Positions 1 to 6,713 of a DNA stretch of 53,275 bases are shown one piece after another. The notes under the pieces were generated by a model. That model was given only the letters and a program-made list of their open reading frames with translations. It did not search any database and was not told the DNA's origin. The stretch is taken from positions 1 to 53,275 of the forward strand of contig NZ_LXYR01000036.1 in NCBI RefSeq assembly GCF_001650195.1. The letters run 5' to 3'. Source of the stretch: Phormidesmis priestleyi BC1401 (GTDB taxonomy: Bacteria > Cyanobacteriota > Cyanobacteriia > Leptolyngbyales > Leptolyngbyaceae). The position numbers and the translations under genes were made by a program. Every line of letters starts with the position of its first letter. The stretch's first letter is position 1.

Positions 1-144
1 GGTCTTGACCTCAACGCGTTGGGATCAATTCTGGAACAAACTGAATCAATACGGCTTTTCCGTTGCCCTCTAATAGTATCAAATAGAGGTCGCACCCTCT
101 CTGAGGAACTCGCCGCTTACTTAGCCATGAGTCAGACAAAATAG
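1..144 (+). CDS. C-terminal end of an unidentified protein (cut by window edge)
   Basis: An open frame enters from the left edge and ends at the TAG at 142-144, giving 47 residues. Its composition is that of a normal globular protein (GLDLNALGSILEQ near the edge, then RCPLIVSNRGRTLSEEL). I do not recognise the family with confidence. It could be the tail of a conserved cyanobacterial protein; a DUF3326-type tail is a guess only. The next gene lies on the opposite strand, so the two converge here. Confidence 0.45.
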   Translation, partial: GLDLNALGSILEQTESIRLFRCPLIVSNRGRTLSEELAAYLAMSQTK

Positions 145-206
145 GTTAGCTTCTTGTTTCCTAAGAAGCTCTCACTCTAAATCTCTCTGACCCAAAAAAG
201 AAATTT

Positions 207-447
207 TCACAGGGAATCGAGTACCTTGCGAATGACTTGGTAAATAGATTCGAGTTCGCTGTCAGTAATGCAATAAGGCGGCATTAAATATAGCGTGTTG
301 CCAAGCGGACGAATGAAGAATCCTAATTCTAGAAATCGATCGCGTAACACAGAGCCGATCGTGTTGAAATAGCCCGATGTTTGATCGGTCGTGATTTCCA
401 TCGCGGCGATCGTTCAAGGTCGCCAAATAGGGGAATCTGTCTTGTGA
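207..447 (-). pseudogene. bioA: bioA 3' remnant (DAPA aminotransferase tail)
   Basis: The minus-strand frame at 207-401 encodes 64 residues that match the extreme C-terminus of adenosylmethionine-8-amino-7-oxononanoate aminotransferase, including RPLGN and LMPPYCITDSEL, the signature of the BioA tail. Just upstream the expected GTIAA segment is split: TIAAM is in frame behind a stop, while the preceding bases read as FPYLATL in another frame, so there is a frameshift near 410-415. Nothing of the PLP-binding body remains, because birA ends at 458. BioA makes 7,8-diaminopelargonate for biotin synthesis. The neighbouring gene uses biotin, so a former biotin cluster is plausible. I regard this as a dead fragment. 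Confidence 0.65.
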
Positions 448-457
448 TTGGGAAGGT

Positions 458-1249
458 TCATTGGGATGCAAATGTAATGTGACCAGACGTGAATGTGCGA
501 ATGGTGCCGTCAGAAAGTTGTAACCGGAGACAGCCACGATCGTCAATCCCGATCGCTTCCCCTGAAATCTGCTCTTGTGATGTCTCGATCGTGATAAATC
601 TACCCAAAAGAGCATCTCGCTCTCGCACTACGGATAACAGATTAGAGAATTGAGACGAATGAACGGATGATTGCATTATTCCAGCTAACTGCAACAAGTA
701 ATAACGTAGTTTTTCAATTAAAAAATGCTCGTCTGGAATAATCGGAACAACTTCGTGAAGACTAATCGGATTTTTGATGGATGTAATCTCTAGGCTTGAA
801 AAGTCAGCCTGGTAATTTAGACCAACCCCGATCACAAGTTTAGTTCTGTTAGTTACACCACTCGTAACGCCTTCACACAAAATTCCAGCTAGCTTGCGAT
901 CGTAGAGCCAGACATCATTCGTCCATTTTAAACACAACTGACTCTGTAATCTTGGAATCAAATCTTCAATGGCATAGATAACAGCTAATCCCGCAATCAG
1001 ACTAAACTGAGGTAATTGAGCGGCAGGGAGCCGATCGAGCACTACACTCAACGTCAATACGCCCGGAGGCGACTGCCATTTGCGCCCATGTTGCCCCCGT
1101 CCCTGGGTTTGGTGACGAGTAAAGACAACGGTGCCGTGATCGAGTTGAGCAAGATGCTCGATCGCCCAAGTGTTGGTGCTCGGACAAGCTTCTAGCCACT
1201 TCAACCACGGTGGCAAGGGGTTAAATGTCGAATCGCTCATAACGCTCAA
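458..1249 (-). CDS. birA: biotin--[acetyl-CoA-carboxylase] ligase (BirA, class I, no DNA-binding domain)
   Basis: The 263-residue product attaches biotin to acceptor lysines through biotinyl-5'-AMP. The catalytic core is clear: PSTNTW near residue 24, the biotin/ATP loop GRGQHGRKWQSPPG near residue 50, and KWTNDVW near residue 108 (KWPND in most homologues). A small SH3-like C-terminal domain follows (ISGEAIGIDDRGCLRLQ). No helix-turn-helix precedes the core, so it is a monofunctional ligase and not a repressor, as is usual in cyanobacteria. The ATG at 1249 is used; a second ATG three codons in is possible. It is divergent from the riboswitch-controlled carboxylase operon, whose last gene has a biotin-acceptor domain and is a likely extra substrate (inference). 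Confidence 0.93.
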   Translation of the reverse strand: MSVMSDSTFNPLPPWLKWLEACPSTNTWAIEHLAQLDHGTVVFTRHQTQGRGQHGRKWQSPPGVLTLSVVLDRLPAAQLPQFSLIAGLAVIYAIEDLIPRLQSQLCLKWTNDVWLYDRKLAGILCEGVTSGVTNRTKLVIGVGLNYQADFSSLEITSIKNPISLHEVVPIIPDEHFLIEKLRYYLLQLAGIMQSSVHSSQFSNLLSVVRERDALLGRFITIETSQEQISGEAIGIDDRGCLRLQLSDGTIRTFTSGHITFASQ

Positions 1250-1334
1250 ACTGCGAACCTGATAAAGAATAGCATCTGGCGTGAAAATGAAAGAATGTAT
1301 CTCTCGATACGGTTCCTTCTAGCAGGTTAAGACG

Positions 1335-1340
1335 TATACT
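1335..1340 (+). promoter_or_regulatory. candidate -10 element of the guanidine operon
   Basis: TATACT lies about 50 bases before the riboswitch aptamer. The matching -35 position (around 1312-1317, GTTCCT) is poor, so this is a weak call based mainly on the -10 and its placement. Confidence 0.3.
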
Positions 1341-1388
1341 AAGCTCAAATCTTTTAGATTTTGGTCAACAAGACACAAACAGAATTTG

Positions 1389-1490
1389 CTTCTAGGGTTC
1401 CGGTTTAGCCAAGCTAAACGTCTGGTCCGAGAGAAGCAACCGTTTTTTAATCAGACGGTCACACGGCGGGAAAAAAGCCCGGGAGAGCCA
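1389..1490 (+). promoter_or_regulatory. guanidine-I riboswitch (ykkC-yxkD class) aptamer
   Basis: The leader of the DUF1989/carboxylase operon carries the hallmark conserved segments of the ykkC guanidine-I riboswitch in order: CTAGGGTTCCGG (1392-1403), CTGGTCCGAGAG (1422-1433), and ACACGGCGGGA followed by AAAAGCCCGGGAGA (1461-1486). The class binds guanidinium and switches expression on. Its position, 64 bases before the first start codon and followed by a terminator that uses the aptamer's own 3' strand, fits a transcriptional ON switch. It identifies guanidine, rather than urea, as the probable substrate of the genes downstream. Confidence 0.92.
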
Positions 1491-1529
1491 GAGGGCAGTC
1501 ATTGACTGTCGGCGGCTTCCTGGGCTTTT
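1473..1529 (+). terminator. riboswitch expression-platform terminator
   Basis: AAAAGCCCGGGAGAGCC (1473-1489), which includes the aptamer's last conserved strand, can pair with GGCTTCCTGGGCTTTT (1514-1529) across about 16 base pairs with one G-U pair and one bulged base. An inner hairpin CAGTC-ATT-GACTG sits in the loop. The stem ends in four U. Ligand-bound aptamer would hold the left arm and prevent terminator formation. The pairing is visible directly; the regulatory logic follows from the riboswitch class. Confidence 0.7.
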
Positions 1530-1553
1530 GCCATTTATTGCAAGGAGTGAATT

Positions 1554-2279
1554 ATGTCTACCGCACAAACAACCGAGCATTCTTTAGAAATTGATCCCAC
1601 GCTGATTTTGTGGGATGAAATCATTCCCGGCGGGGCTTATTGGTCGCGAGTGATTCAGCGCGGCACCACTCTACGGATTGTCGATTTAGAAGGGTCGAGA
1701 GGGCTTTCGATGCTGTGCTATAACGCCGATAATGGGGTCGAACGATATAACGCCGCCGATACCGCAAAAATTCAGTTCAATGCGTTCCTAAAAAAAGGGA
1801 TGGTGCTCTATTCCGACATGGGGCGCGTGTTGTTCTCATTGACCGAAGATACTTGTGGACATCACGACACTTTAGCGGGATGCAGTAATGTTGCCACCAA
1901 TGCCGCGAAGTATGGCGATGATAGCCGCAACTCTCGCGACAATTTCTTACTTGCCTTGACGAAGCGAAATATGGGCAAAAAAGACATCATGCCGAATCTG
2001 AATCTGTTTTCTCAAGTGGCGATCGAGCCAGATGGCTCAATGACTTGGGTAGAAGGTGCTTCTCAAGCAGGCTGTTTTGTCGATTTGCGTGCTGAGATGA
2101 ATGTTTTAGCGATTCTCTCAAACTGTCCCCATGTGCTTGATCCCGTTACAGCTTACGATCCTAAACCCATTCGCGTGGTTGTTTGGAAATCACCCGCGCC
2201 GGGGGCTGATGATCTGTGCCGAACGGCATCACCAGAGGCGATTCGCGGATTTCAAAATACTGATGCTTTGTTTATTTAA
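1554..2279 (+). CDS. DUF1989 protein, carboxyguanidine deiminase subunit (urea amidolyase-associated protein 1 type)
   Basis: 241 residues of the DUF1989 family, long annotated as urea amidolyase-associated protein. Family work links the paired DUF1989 proteins in ykkC operons to a heteromeric carboxyguanidine deiminase (CgdAB), which releases ammonia from carboxyguanidine to give allophanate. Seen here: the fold motif LRIVDLEGSRGLSMLCYNA (residues about 41-59), the conserved metal/active-site block EDTCGHHDT (about residue 100), and RDNFLLAL further on. AAGGAG at 1542-1547 sits well for the ATG at 1554. The gene is first in the operon and is followed after 26 bases by its paralogue. Which paralogue is CgdA and which CgdB I cannot settle from sequence alone. 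Confidence 0.85.
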   Translation: MSTAQTTEHSLEIDPTLILWDEIIPGGAYWSRVIQRGTTLRIVDLEGSRGLSMLCYNADNGVERYNAADTAKIQFNAFLKKGMVLYSDMGRVLFSLTEDTCGHHDTLAGCSNVATNAAKYGDDSRNSRDNFLLALTKRNMGKKDIMPNLNLFSQVAIEPDGSMTWVEGASQAGCFVDLRAEMNVLAILSNCPHVLDPVTAYDPKPIRVVVWKSPAPGADDLCRTASPEAIRGFQNTDALFI

Positions 2280-2305
2280 TTTATTGAGATCGAGAGGAGT
2301 ACATC

Positions 2306-2947
2306 ATGGTTTCAACGACACAATCTGAATTAGATTCTAAGTTAGCCGTTTATGATCAGGTTCTCGCCGCCCGCAAGCCGTGGGCACAGGTGATCAAAAA
2401 AGGTCAAACCCTGCGAATTGTCGATTTGGGAGGCAATCAAGCCGTCGATTTTTTGGTCTATAACGCCGATGATCCGAGTGAGCGATATAGCGCACCTGAC
2501 ACGATTCGGATGCAGGGAAACATCTTTATTACAACGGGAACAAAACTCTATTCTAACGATGGAAACGCGCTGATGACGGTAGTTAAAGACACGTGCGGAA
2601 AGCATGATACATCAGGCGGAGCGTGCAGTTGTGAAAGCAATTCGGTGCGGTTTGGACTAGATAAAAAGTGGCAGCACGCCTGCGTCGAAAATTTTCTCTA
2701 TGCCCTCAAAGATTATGGAATGGGCAAACGGGATATGACGAGCAACATCAATTTCTTTATGAATGTGCCTGTTAGCAAAGACGGTACGTTAGAAATTGTC
2801 GATGGCATTTCTGATCCCGGTAGCATTGTCGATTTATACGCTGAGATGAATGCACTGGTGGTCATTTCTAATTGTCCGCAGATGAACAACCCGTGTAACG
2901 CTTACAATCCGACTCCGATTCAATTGCTGATCTGGGATGCGCTTTAG
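2306..2947 (+). CDS. DUF1989 protein, second carboxyguanidine deiminase subunit (urea amidolyase-associated protein 2 type)
   Basis: 213 residues, paralogous to the gene just upstream: LRIVDLGGNQAVDFLVYNADD aligns with the same region of its neighbour, followed by VVKDTCGKHDTSGGACSCESN. It differs by the extra cysteines after HDT, as expected for the second member of the pair. A good Shine-Dalgarno (GAGAGGAG at 2290-2297) precedes the ATG. The two proteins are expected to form one heteromeric enzyme in the cytoplasm. The carboxylase start lies 24 bases downstream, so the three genes form one transcription unit. Confidence 0.85.
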   Translation: MVSTTQSELDSKLAVYDQVLAARKPWAQVIKKGQTLRIVDLGGNQAVDFLVYNADDPSERYSAPDTIRMQGNIFITTGTKLYSNDGNALMTVVKDTCGKHDTSGGACSCESNSVRFGLDKKWQHACVENFLYALKDYGMGKRDMTSNINFFMNVPVSKDGTLEIVDGISDPGSIVDLYAEMNALVVISNCPQMNNPCNAYNPTPIQLLIWDAL

Positions 2948-2971
2948 CTACTGTTCTCCTAACCATTCACC

Positions 2972-5900
2972 ATGTTCGATAAAGTTTTGGTTGCCAACCG
3001 GGGCGAGATTGCCTGCCGCATTATTCGCACCCTCGATCGTCTTAATATCGCATCCGTTGCCGTTTATTCTGAAGCCGATGCAAATGCCCGTCATGTGGCG
3101 ATGGCGGGTGAAGCTGTGGAGATTGGAACCGCGATCGCTGCCGATAGCTATTTGCGCTGGGAGCGGATTCTAGAGGCGGCACAGCAAACAGGTGCTCAAG
3201 CGATTCATCCGGGGTATGGTTTTTTGAGTGAGAACGCTGAGTTTGCGGAAGCCTGCGCTGCTGCAAATATCGTGTTTATCGGTCCGACTCCTGATCAGAT
3301 GCGACGATTTGGGCTGAAGCACACGGCGCGAGAGTTGGCATCTCAGCATCAAGTGCCATTGCTGCCGGGGAGTCCGCTTTTGGGGAGTTTGGAAGAAGCG
3401 CAGATTGCGGCAAGTACGATCGGGTATCCCGTCATGCTCAAAAGCACCGCAGGAGGTGGCGGAATTGGGCTACAGCTTTGTCGAACTGAGGACGCACTGC
3501 CAGAATTATTTCAGACCGTTCAGCGTTTGAGTCAGAATAATTTTGGTCAGAGTGGGGTGTATTTAGAGAAATATGTCGATCGTGCCCGACATCTAGAAGT
3601 GCAGATTTTTGGTGACGGTAAAGGCAACGTAATTGCCCTCGGTGAGCGAGATTGTTCAATTCAGCGTCGCAATCAAAAAGTGATCGAAGAAACTCCGGCA
3701 CCGGGAATCAGCGATCGTCTGCGTCACAATTTAGCAGAAGCGGCGGTGAGACTGGGTAAGGCAATCAATTATCAGTCAGCAGGCACCGTTGAGTTTGTGT
3801 TGGATGCTACGACCAATGAGTTTTATTTTTTGGAGGTCAACACTCGCTTACAGGTTGAACATGGCATCACCGAAGAGGTAACCGGAGTTGATTTGGTTGA
3901 ATGGATGGTTCGACTAGCGGCGGATGATTTATTTCCGTTAGAGGAGTATCAACATCAGCCTCAAGGACATTCGATTCAGGTCAGAATTTACGCCGAAGAT
4001 CCTGGTAAAAACTTTCAGCCAAGTTCTGGGCTATTGACAGAGGTGGTGTTTCCCGATTCTGTCCGGTGTGATACGTGGGTCGATCGCGGCACTGAAGTTA
4101 CGCCCTTTTATGATCCACTGATTGCGAAGGTGATTGTGAAAGGAACTAATCGCGAAGACACGATCGAGCAATTAAAATCAGCGCTCGATGAATGTAAAAT
4201 TGCAGGATTGGAATGTAATCTAGATTATCTGAGACAAATCTTAGATGACGAGACTTATAATGCTGGTGGTATTAGTACGCGATTTCTAGATTCGTTTCAC
4301 TATGCAGCGAGTACGATCGACGTTCTAGACCCTGGAACCTTCAGCACGATTCAAGACTATCCGGGACGCACAGGATATTGGAATGTTGGGGTGCCTCCAT
4401 CGGGGGCAATGGATCAGTTGGCATTCCGGCTAGCGAATCGGTTGGTGGGCAACTCGTCGGATGCCGCAGGGCTAGAGTTTACGGTGTCAGGTCCGACGCT
4501 GCGGTTTAACACCGATGCAGTGATCTGCCTGACGGGGGCGGCGATGAATGCCACGATCGACGATCGTCCCGTTTCTTTTTGGGCAGCAGTTTCGGTTTCA
4601 GCAGGGAGTACTTTAAAGCTCAAATCCATTCAAGGAGACGGCTGTAGAACTTATCTCGCGGTGCAAAACGGATTCAAAATCCCCGATTATCTGGGCAGCA
4701 AATCAACCTTTACGCTGGGGCAATTTGGCGGACACTGCGGACGGACTCTTCGCACCGGAGACGTGCTGAAATTACATCATGCTGAATTGAACCGTGAGCC
4801 GCGATCGCTGCCCCCCAATCTGATTCCACGCTATACCAACACCTGGGAAATTAAAGTCATTTACGGTCCGCACGGTGCACCAGATTTCTTTACAGACGCG
4901 GACATTCAGACTTTTTTTGCAACCGATTGGGAAGTTCATTACAATTCCTCTCGAACCGGGGTTCGGTTGATTGGTCCGAAGCCTCAGTGGGCACGAACAG
5001 ACGGCGGTGAGGCGGGGCTACATCCCTCGAATATTCACGATAATGCCTATGCGATCGGAACCATCGATTTCACGGGAGATATGCCTGTGATTTTGGGTCC
5101 TGATGGTCCGAGCTTAGGCGGATTCGTCTGCCCTGCTACGATCGTGCAGGCTGATCTCTGGAAAGTAGGACAACTTAAGCCAGGAGACACGATTCGGTTT
5201 TGCCCGTTAACGTTTGCGGAAGCGCTTCAAAAAGAACTGATTCAAGATCAAGAGATCGACACGCTACAAAAAAATCTACAGTCTCAAGATAATAACCAAT
5301 CAAATTTAATAACGATAAACCAATCAAATCGAGCAACGCTTTATGAGATTCCTGAAACGCCAGATCAAATCGCAGTGACTTATCGCCCATCAGGAGATAA
5401 ATATCTTCTGGTTGAATATGGTGAATTGGTATTGGATTTGAATTTGAGATTCCGAGTTCATGCGTTGATGAATTGGCTACAGTCCAACTTGCTACCAGGA
5501 ATTTTAGAATTAACACCCGGAATCCGATCGCTCCAAGTTCACTACGATAGTCGCATTTTGCCGTTAGCAGAGTTACTAGAAACGCTGATTGCGGCTGAAG
5601 GAGAGCTACCTGCGATCGAGGATATGGAAGTCCCAACGCGAATCATTCATCTCCCGCTTTCGTGGGAAGACGAATCGACGTTATTGGCGATTCAAAAATA
5701 TATGCAGTCGGTGCGAAGTGATGCCCCGTGGTGTCCGAGCAATCTCGAATTTATTCGGCGAATCAACGGATTAGAGAGTATTGAACAGGTCAAAGAAATC
5801 GTCTTTAACGCCAGTTATCTCGTGATGGGATTGGGCGATGTCTATTTGGGGGCACCTGTCGCAACTCCGATCGATCCGCGTCATCGGTTGGTGACGACAA

Positions 5901-6604
5901 AATATAATCCTGCTCGCACCTGGACACCCGAAAATGCAGTCGGGATTGGCGGCGCTTATCTATGTGTCTACGGCATGGAAGGTCCGGGTGGCTATCAGTT
6001 TGTCGGTCGCACGGTGCAAATGTGGAATCGCTATCAACAAACGGCTGATTTTCAAGCAGGAAAACCGTGGCTGTTGCGCTTCTTCGATCAGATTCGGTTC
6101 TACCCCATGTCTGCCCCCGACCTGCTGAAGTATCGCGATGCGTTTATTCAAGGCAAGGTGAAATTGGAGATTCAGGAAGAAACCTTTAGTCTGAGACGCT
6201 ATAACGAGTTTTTACGATCGATATCCGACGAGACCACTGCTTTCAAAACAAAACAACAGGCGGCGTTTGAAGCAGAGCGCGATCGCTGGGCAGAACTCGA
6301 TCTTCAGGTCGAGACGGCGATCGAGCCTCCCGCAGCCGCGCCAGAGAGTGAGTTAGCGTTACCGCCCAACAGCGAGGTTGTGAGGGCGCATATCCCTGCT
6401 AATGTCTGGCAGATTGTGGTCGAGACAGGCGACGTGGTTGAGGTGGGCGATAAGCTCGTTGTGTTGGAGGCAATGAAAATGGAGATCGCGATCATTGCCC
6501 CTGTTGCAGGTACGATTCTGGATGTTCTATGCACCCAAGGACAATTGGTTTCAGTCGATCAGGTTTTATTTGTGATTCAAACTGAGGTGAATCTACTCGA
6601 CTAA
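2972..6604 (+). CDS. biotin-dependent urea/guanidine carboxylase
   Basis: 1210 residues. Domain order: biotin carboxylase with ATP-grasp fold (about 1-445; VLVANRGEIACRIIR at the start, GGGGIGLQL loop, ERDCSIQRRNQK), carboxyltransferase half related to KipA/AHS2 (about 450-770; PGTFSTIQDYPGRTG), carboxyltransferase half related to KipI/AHS1 (about 800-1040; VYGMEGPGGYQFVGRT), and a biotinyl domain with EAMKM, biotin lysine 1169. The reaction is ATP- and bicarbonate-dependent carboxylation of urea or guanidine. No allophanate hydrolase domain is fused, unlike fungal urea amidolyase. Because the operon is controlled by a guanidine riboswitch and contains the DUF1989 pair, I infer guanidine as substrate. 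No clear ribosome-binding site is visible, so translation may be coupled to the preceding gene. The allophanate hydrolase must be elsewhere. Confidence 0.93.
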   Translation: MFDKVLVANRGEIACRIIRTLDRLNIASVAVYSEADANARHVAMAGEAVEIGTAIAADSYLRWERILEAAQQTGAQAIHPGYGFLSENAEFAEACAAANIVFIGPTPDQMRRFGLKHTARELASQHQVPLLPGSPLLGSLEEAQIAASTIGYPVMLKSTAGGGGIGLQLCRTEDALPELFQTVQRLSQNNFGQSGVYLEKYVDRARHLEVQIFGDGKGNVIALGERDCSIQRRNQKVIEETPAPGISDRLRHNLAEAAVRLGKAINYQSAGTVEFVLDATTNEFYFLEVNTRLQVEHGITEEVTGVDLVEWMVRLAADDLFPLEEYQHQPQGHSIQVRIYAEDPGKNFQPSSGLLTEVVFPDSVRCDTWVDRGTEVTPFYDPLIAKVIVKGTNREDTIEQLKSALDECKIAGLECNLDYLRQILDDETYNAGGISTRFLDSFHYAASTIDVLDPGTFSTIQDYPGRTGYWNVGVPPSGAMDQLAFRLANRLVGNSSDAAGLEFTVSGPTLRFNTDAVICLTGAAMNATIDDRPVSFWAAVSVSAGSTLKLKSIQGDGCRTYLAVQNGFKIPDYLGSKSTFTLGQFGGHCGRTLRTGDVLKLHHAELNREPRSLPPNLIPRYTNTWEIKVIYGPHGAPDFFTDADIQTFFATDWEVHYNSSRTGVRLIGPKPQWARTDGGEAGLHPSNIHDNAYAIGTIDFTGDMPVILGPDGPSLGGFVCPATIVQADLWKVGQLKPGDTIRFCPLTFAEALQKELIQDQEIDTLQKNLQSQDNNQSNLITINQSNRATLYEIPETPDQIAVTYRPSGDKYLLVEYGELVLDLNLRFRVHALMNWLQSNLLPGILELTPGIRSLQVHYDSRILPLAELLETLIAAEGELPAIEDMEVPTRIIHLPLSWEDESTLLAIQKYMQSVRSDAPWCPSNLEFIRRINGLESIEQVKEIVFNASYLVMGLGDVYLGAPVATPIDPRHRLVTTKYNPARTWTPENAVGIGGAYLCVYGMEGPGGYQFVGRTVQMWNRYQQTADFQAGKPWLLRFFDQIRFYPMSAPDLLKYRDAFIQGKVKLEIQEETFSLRRYNEFLRSISDETTAFKTKQQAAFEAERDRWAELDLQVETAIEPPAAAPESELALPPNSEVVRAHIPANVWQIVVETGDVVEVGDKLVVLEAMKMEIAIIAPVAGTILDVLCTQGQLVSVDQVLFVIQTEVNLLD

Positions 6605-6631
6605 GATCTGCTTCACTGAGCGATGCGCTAT

Positions 6632-6650
6632 TTAAGCTTGTTCCGCTTAA
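6632..6650 (+). terminator. weak hairpin after the carboxylase gene
   Basis: TTAAGC-TTGTTCC-GCTTAA forms a perfect six-base stem 28 bases beyond the carboxylase stop, between two convergent genes. It is AT-rich and followed by GTTTGAG rather than a U run, so it is a poor factor-independent terminator. It is offered only as a candidate. Confidence 0.25.
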
Positions 6651-6713
6651 GTTTGAGTAGGAGAAATACGATCGTGCTTGGGATTTGCTACTATCGCATT
6701 ATTAACTCCATAG

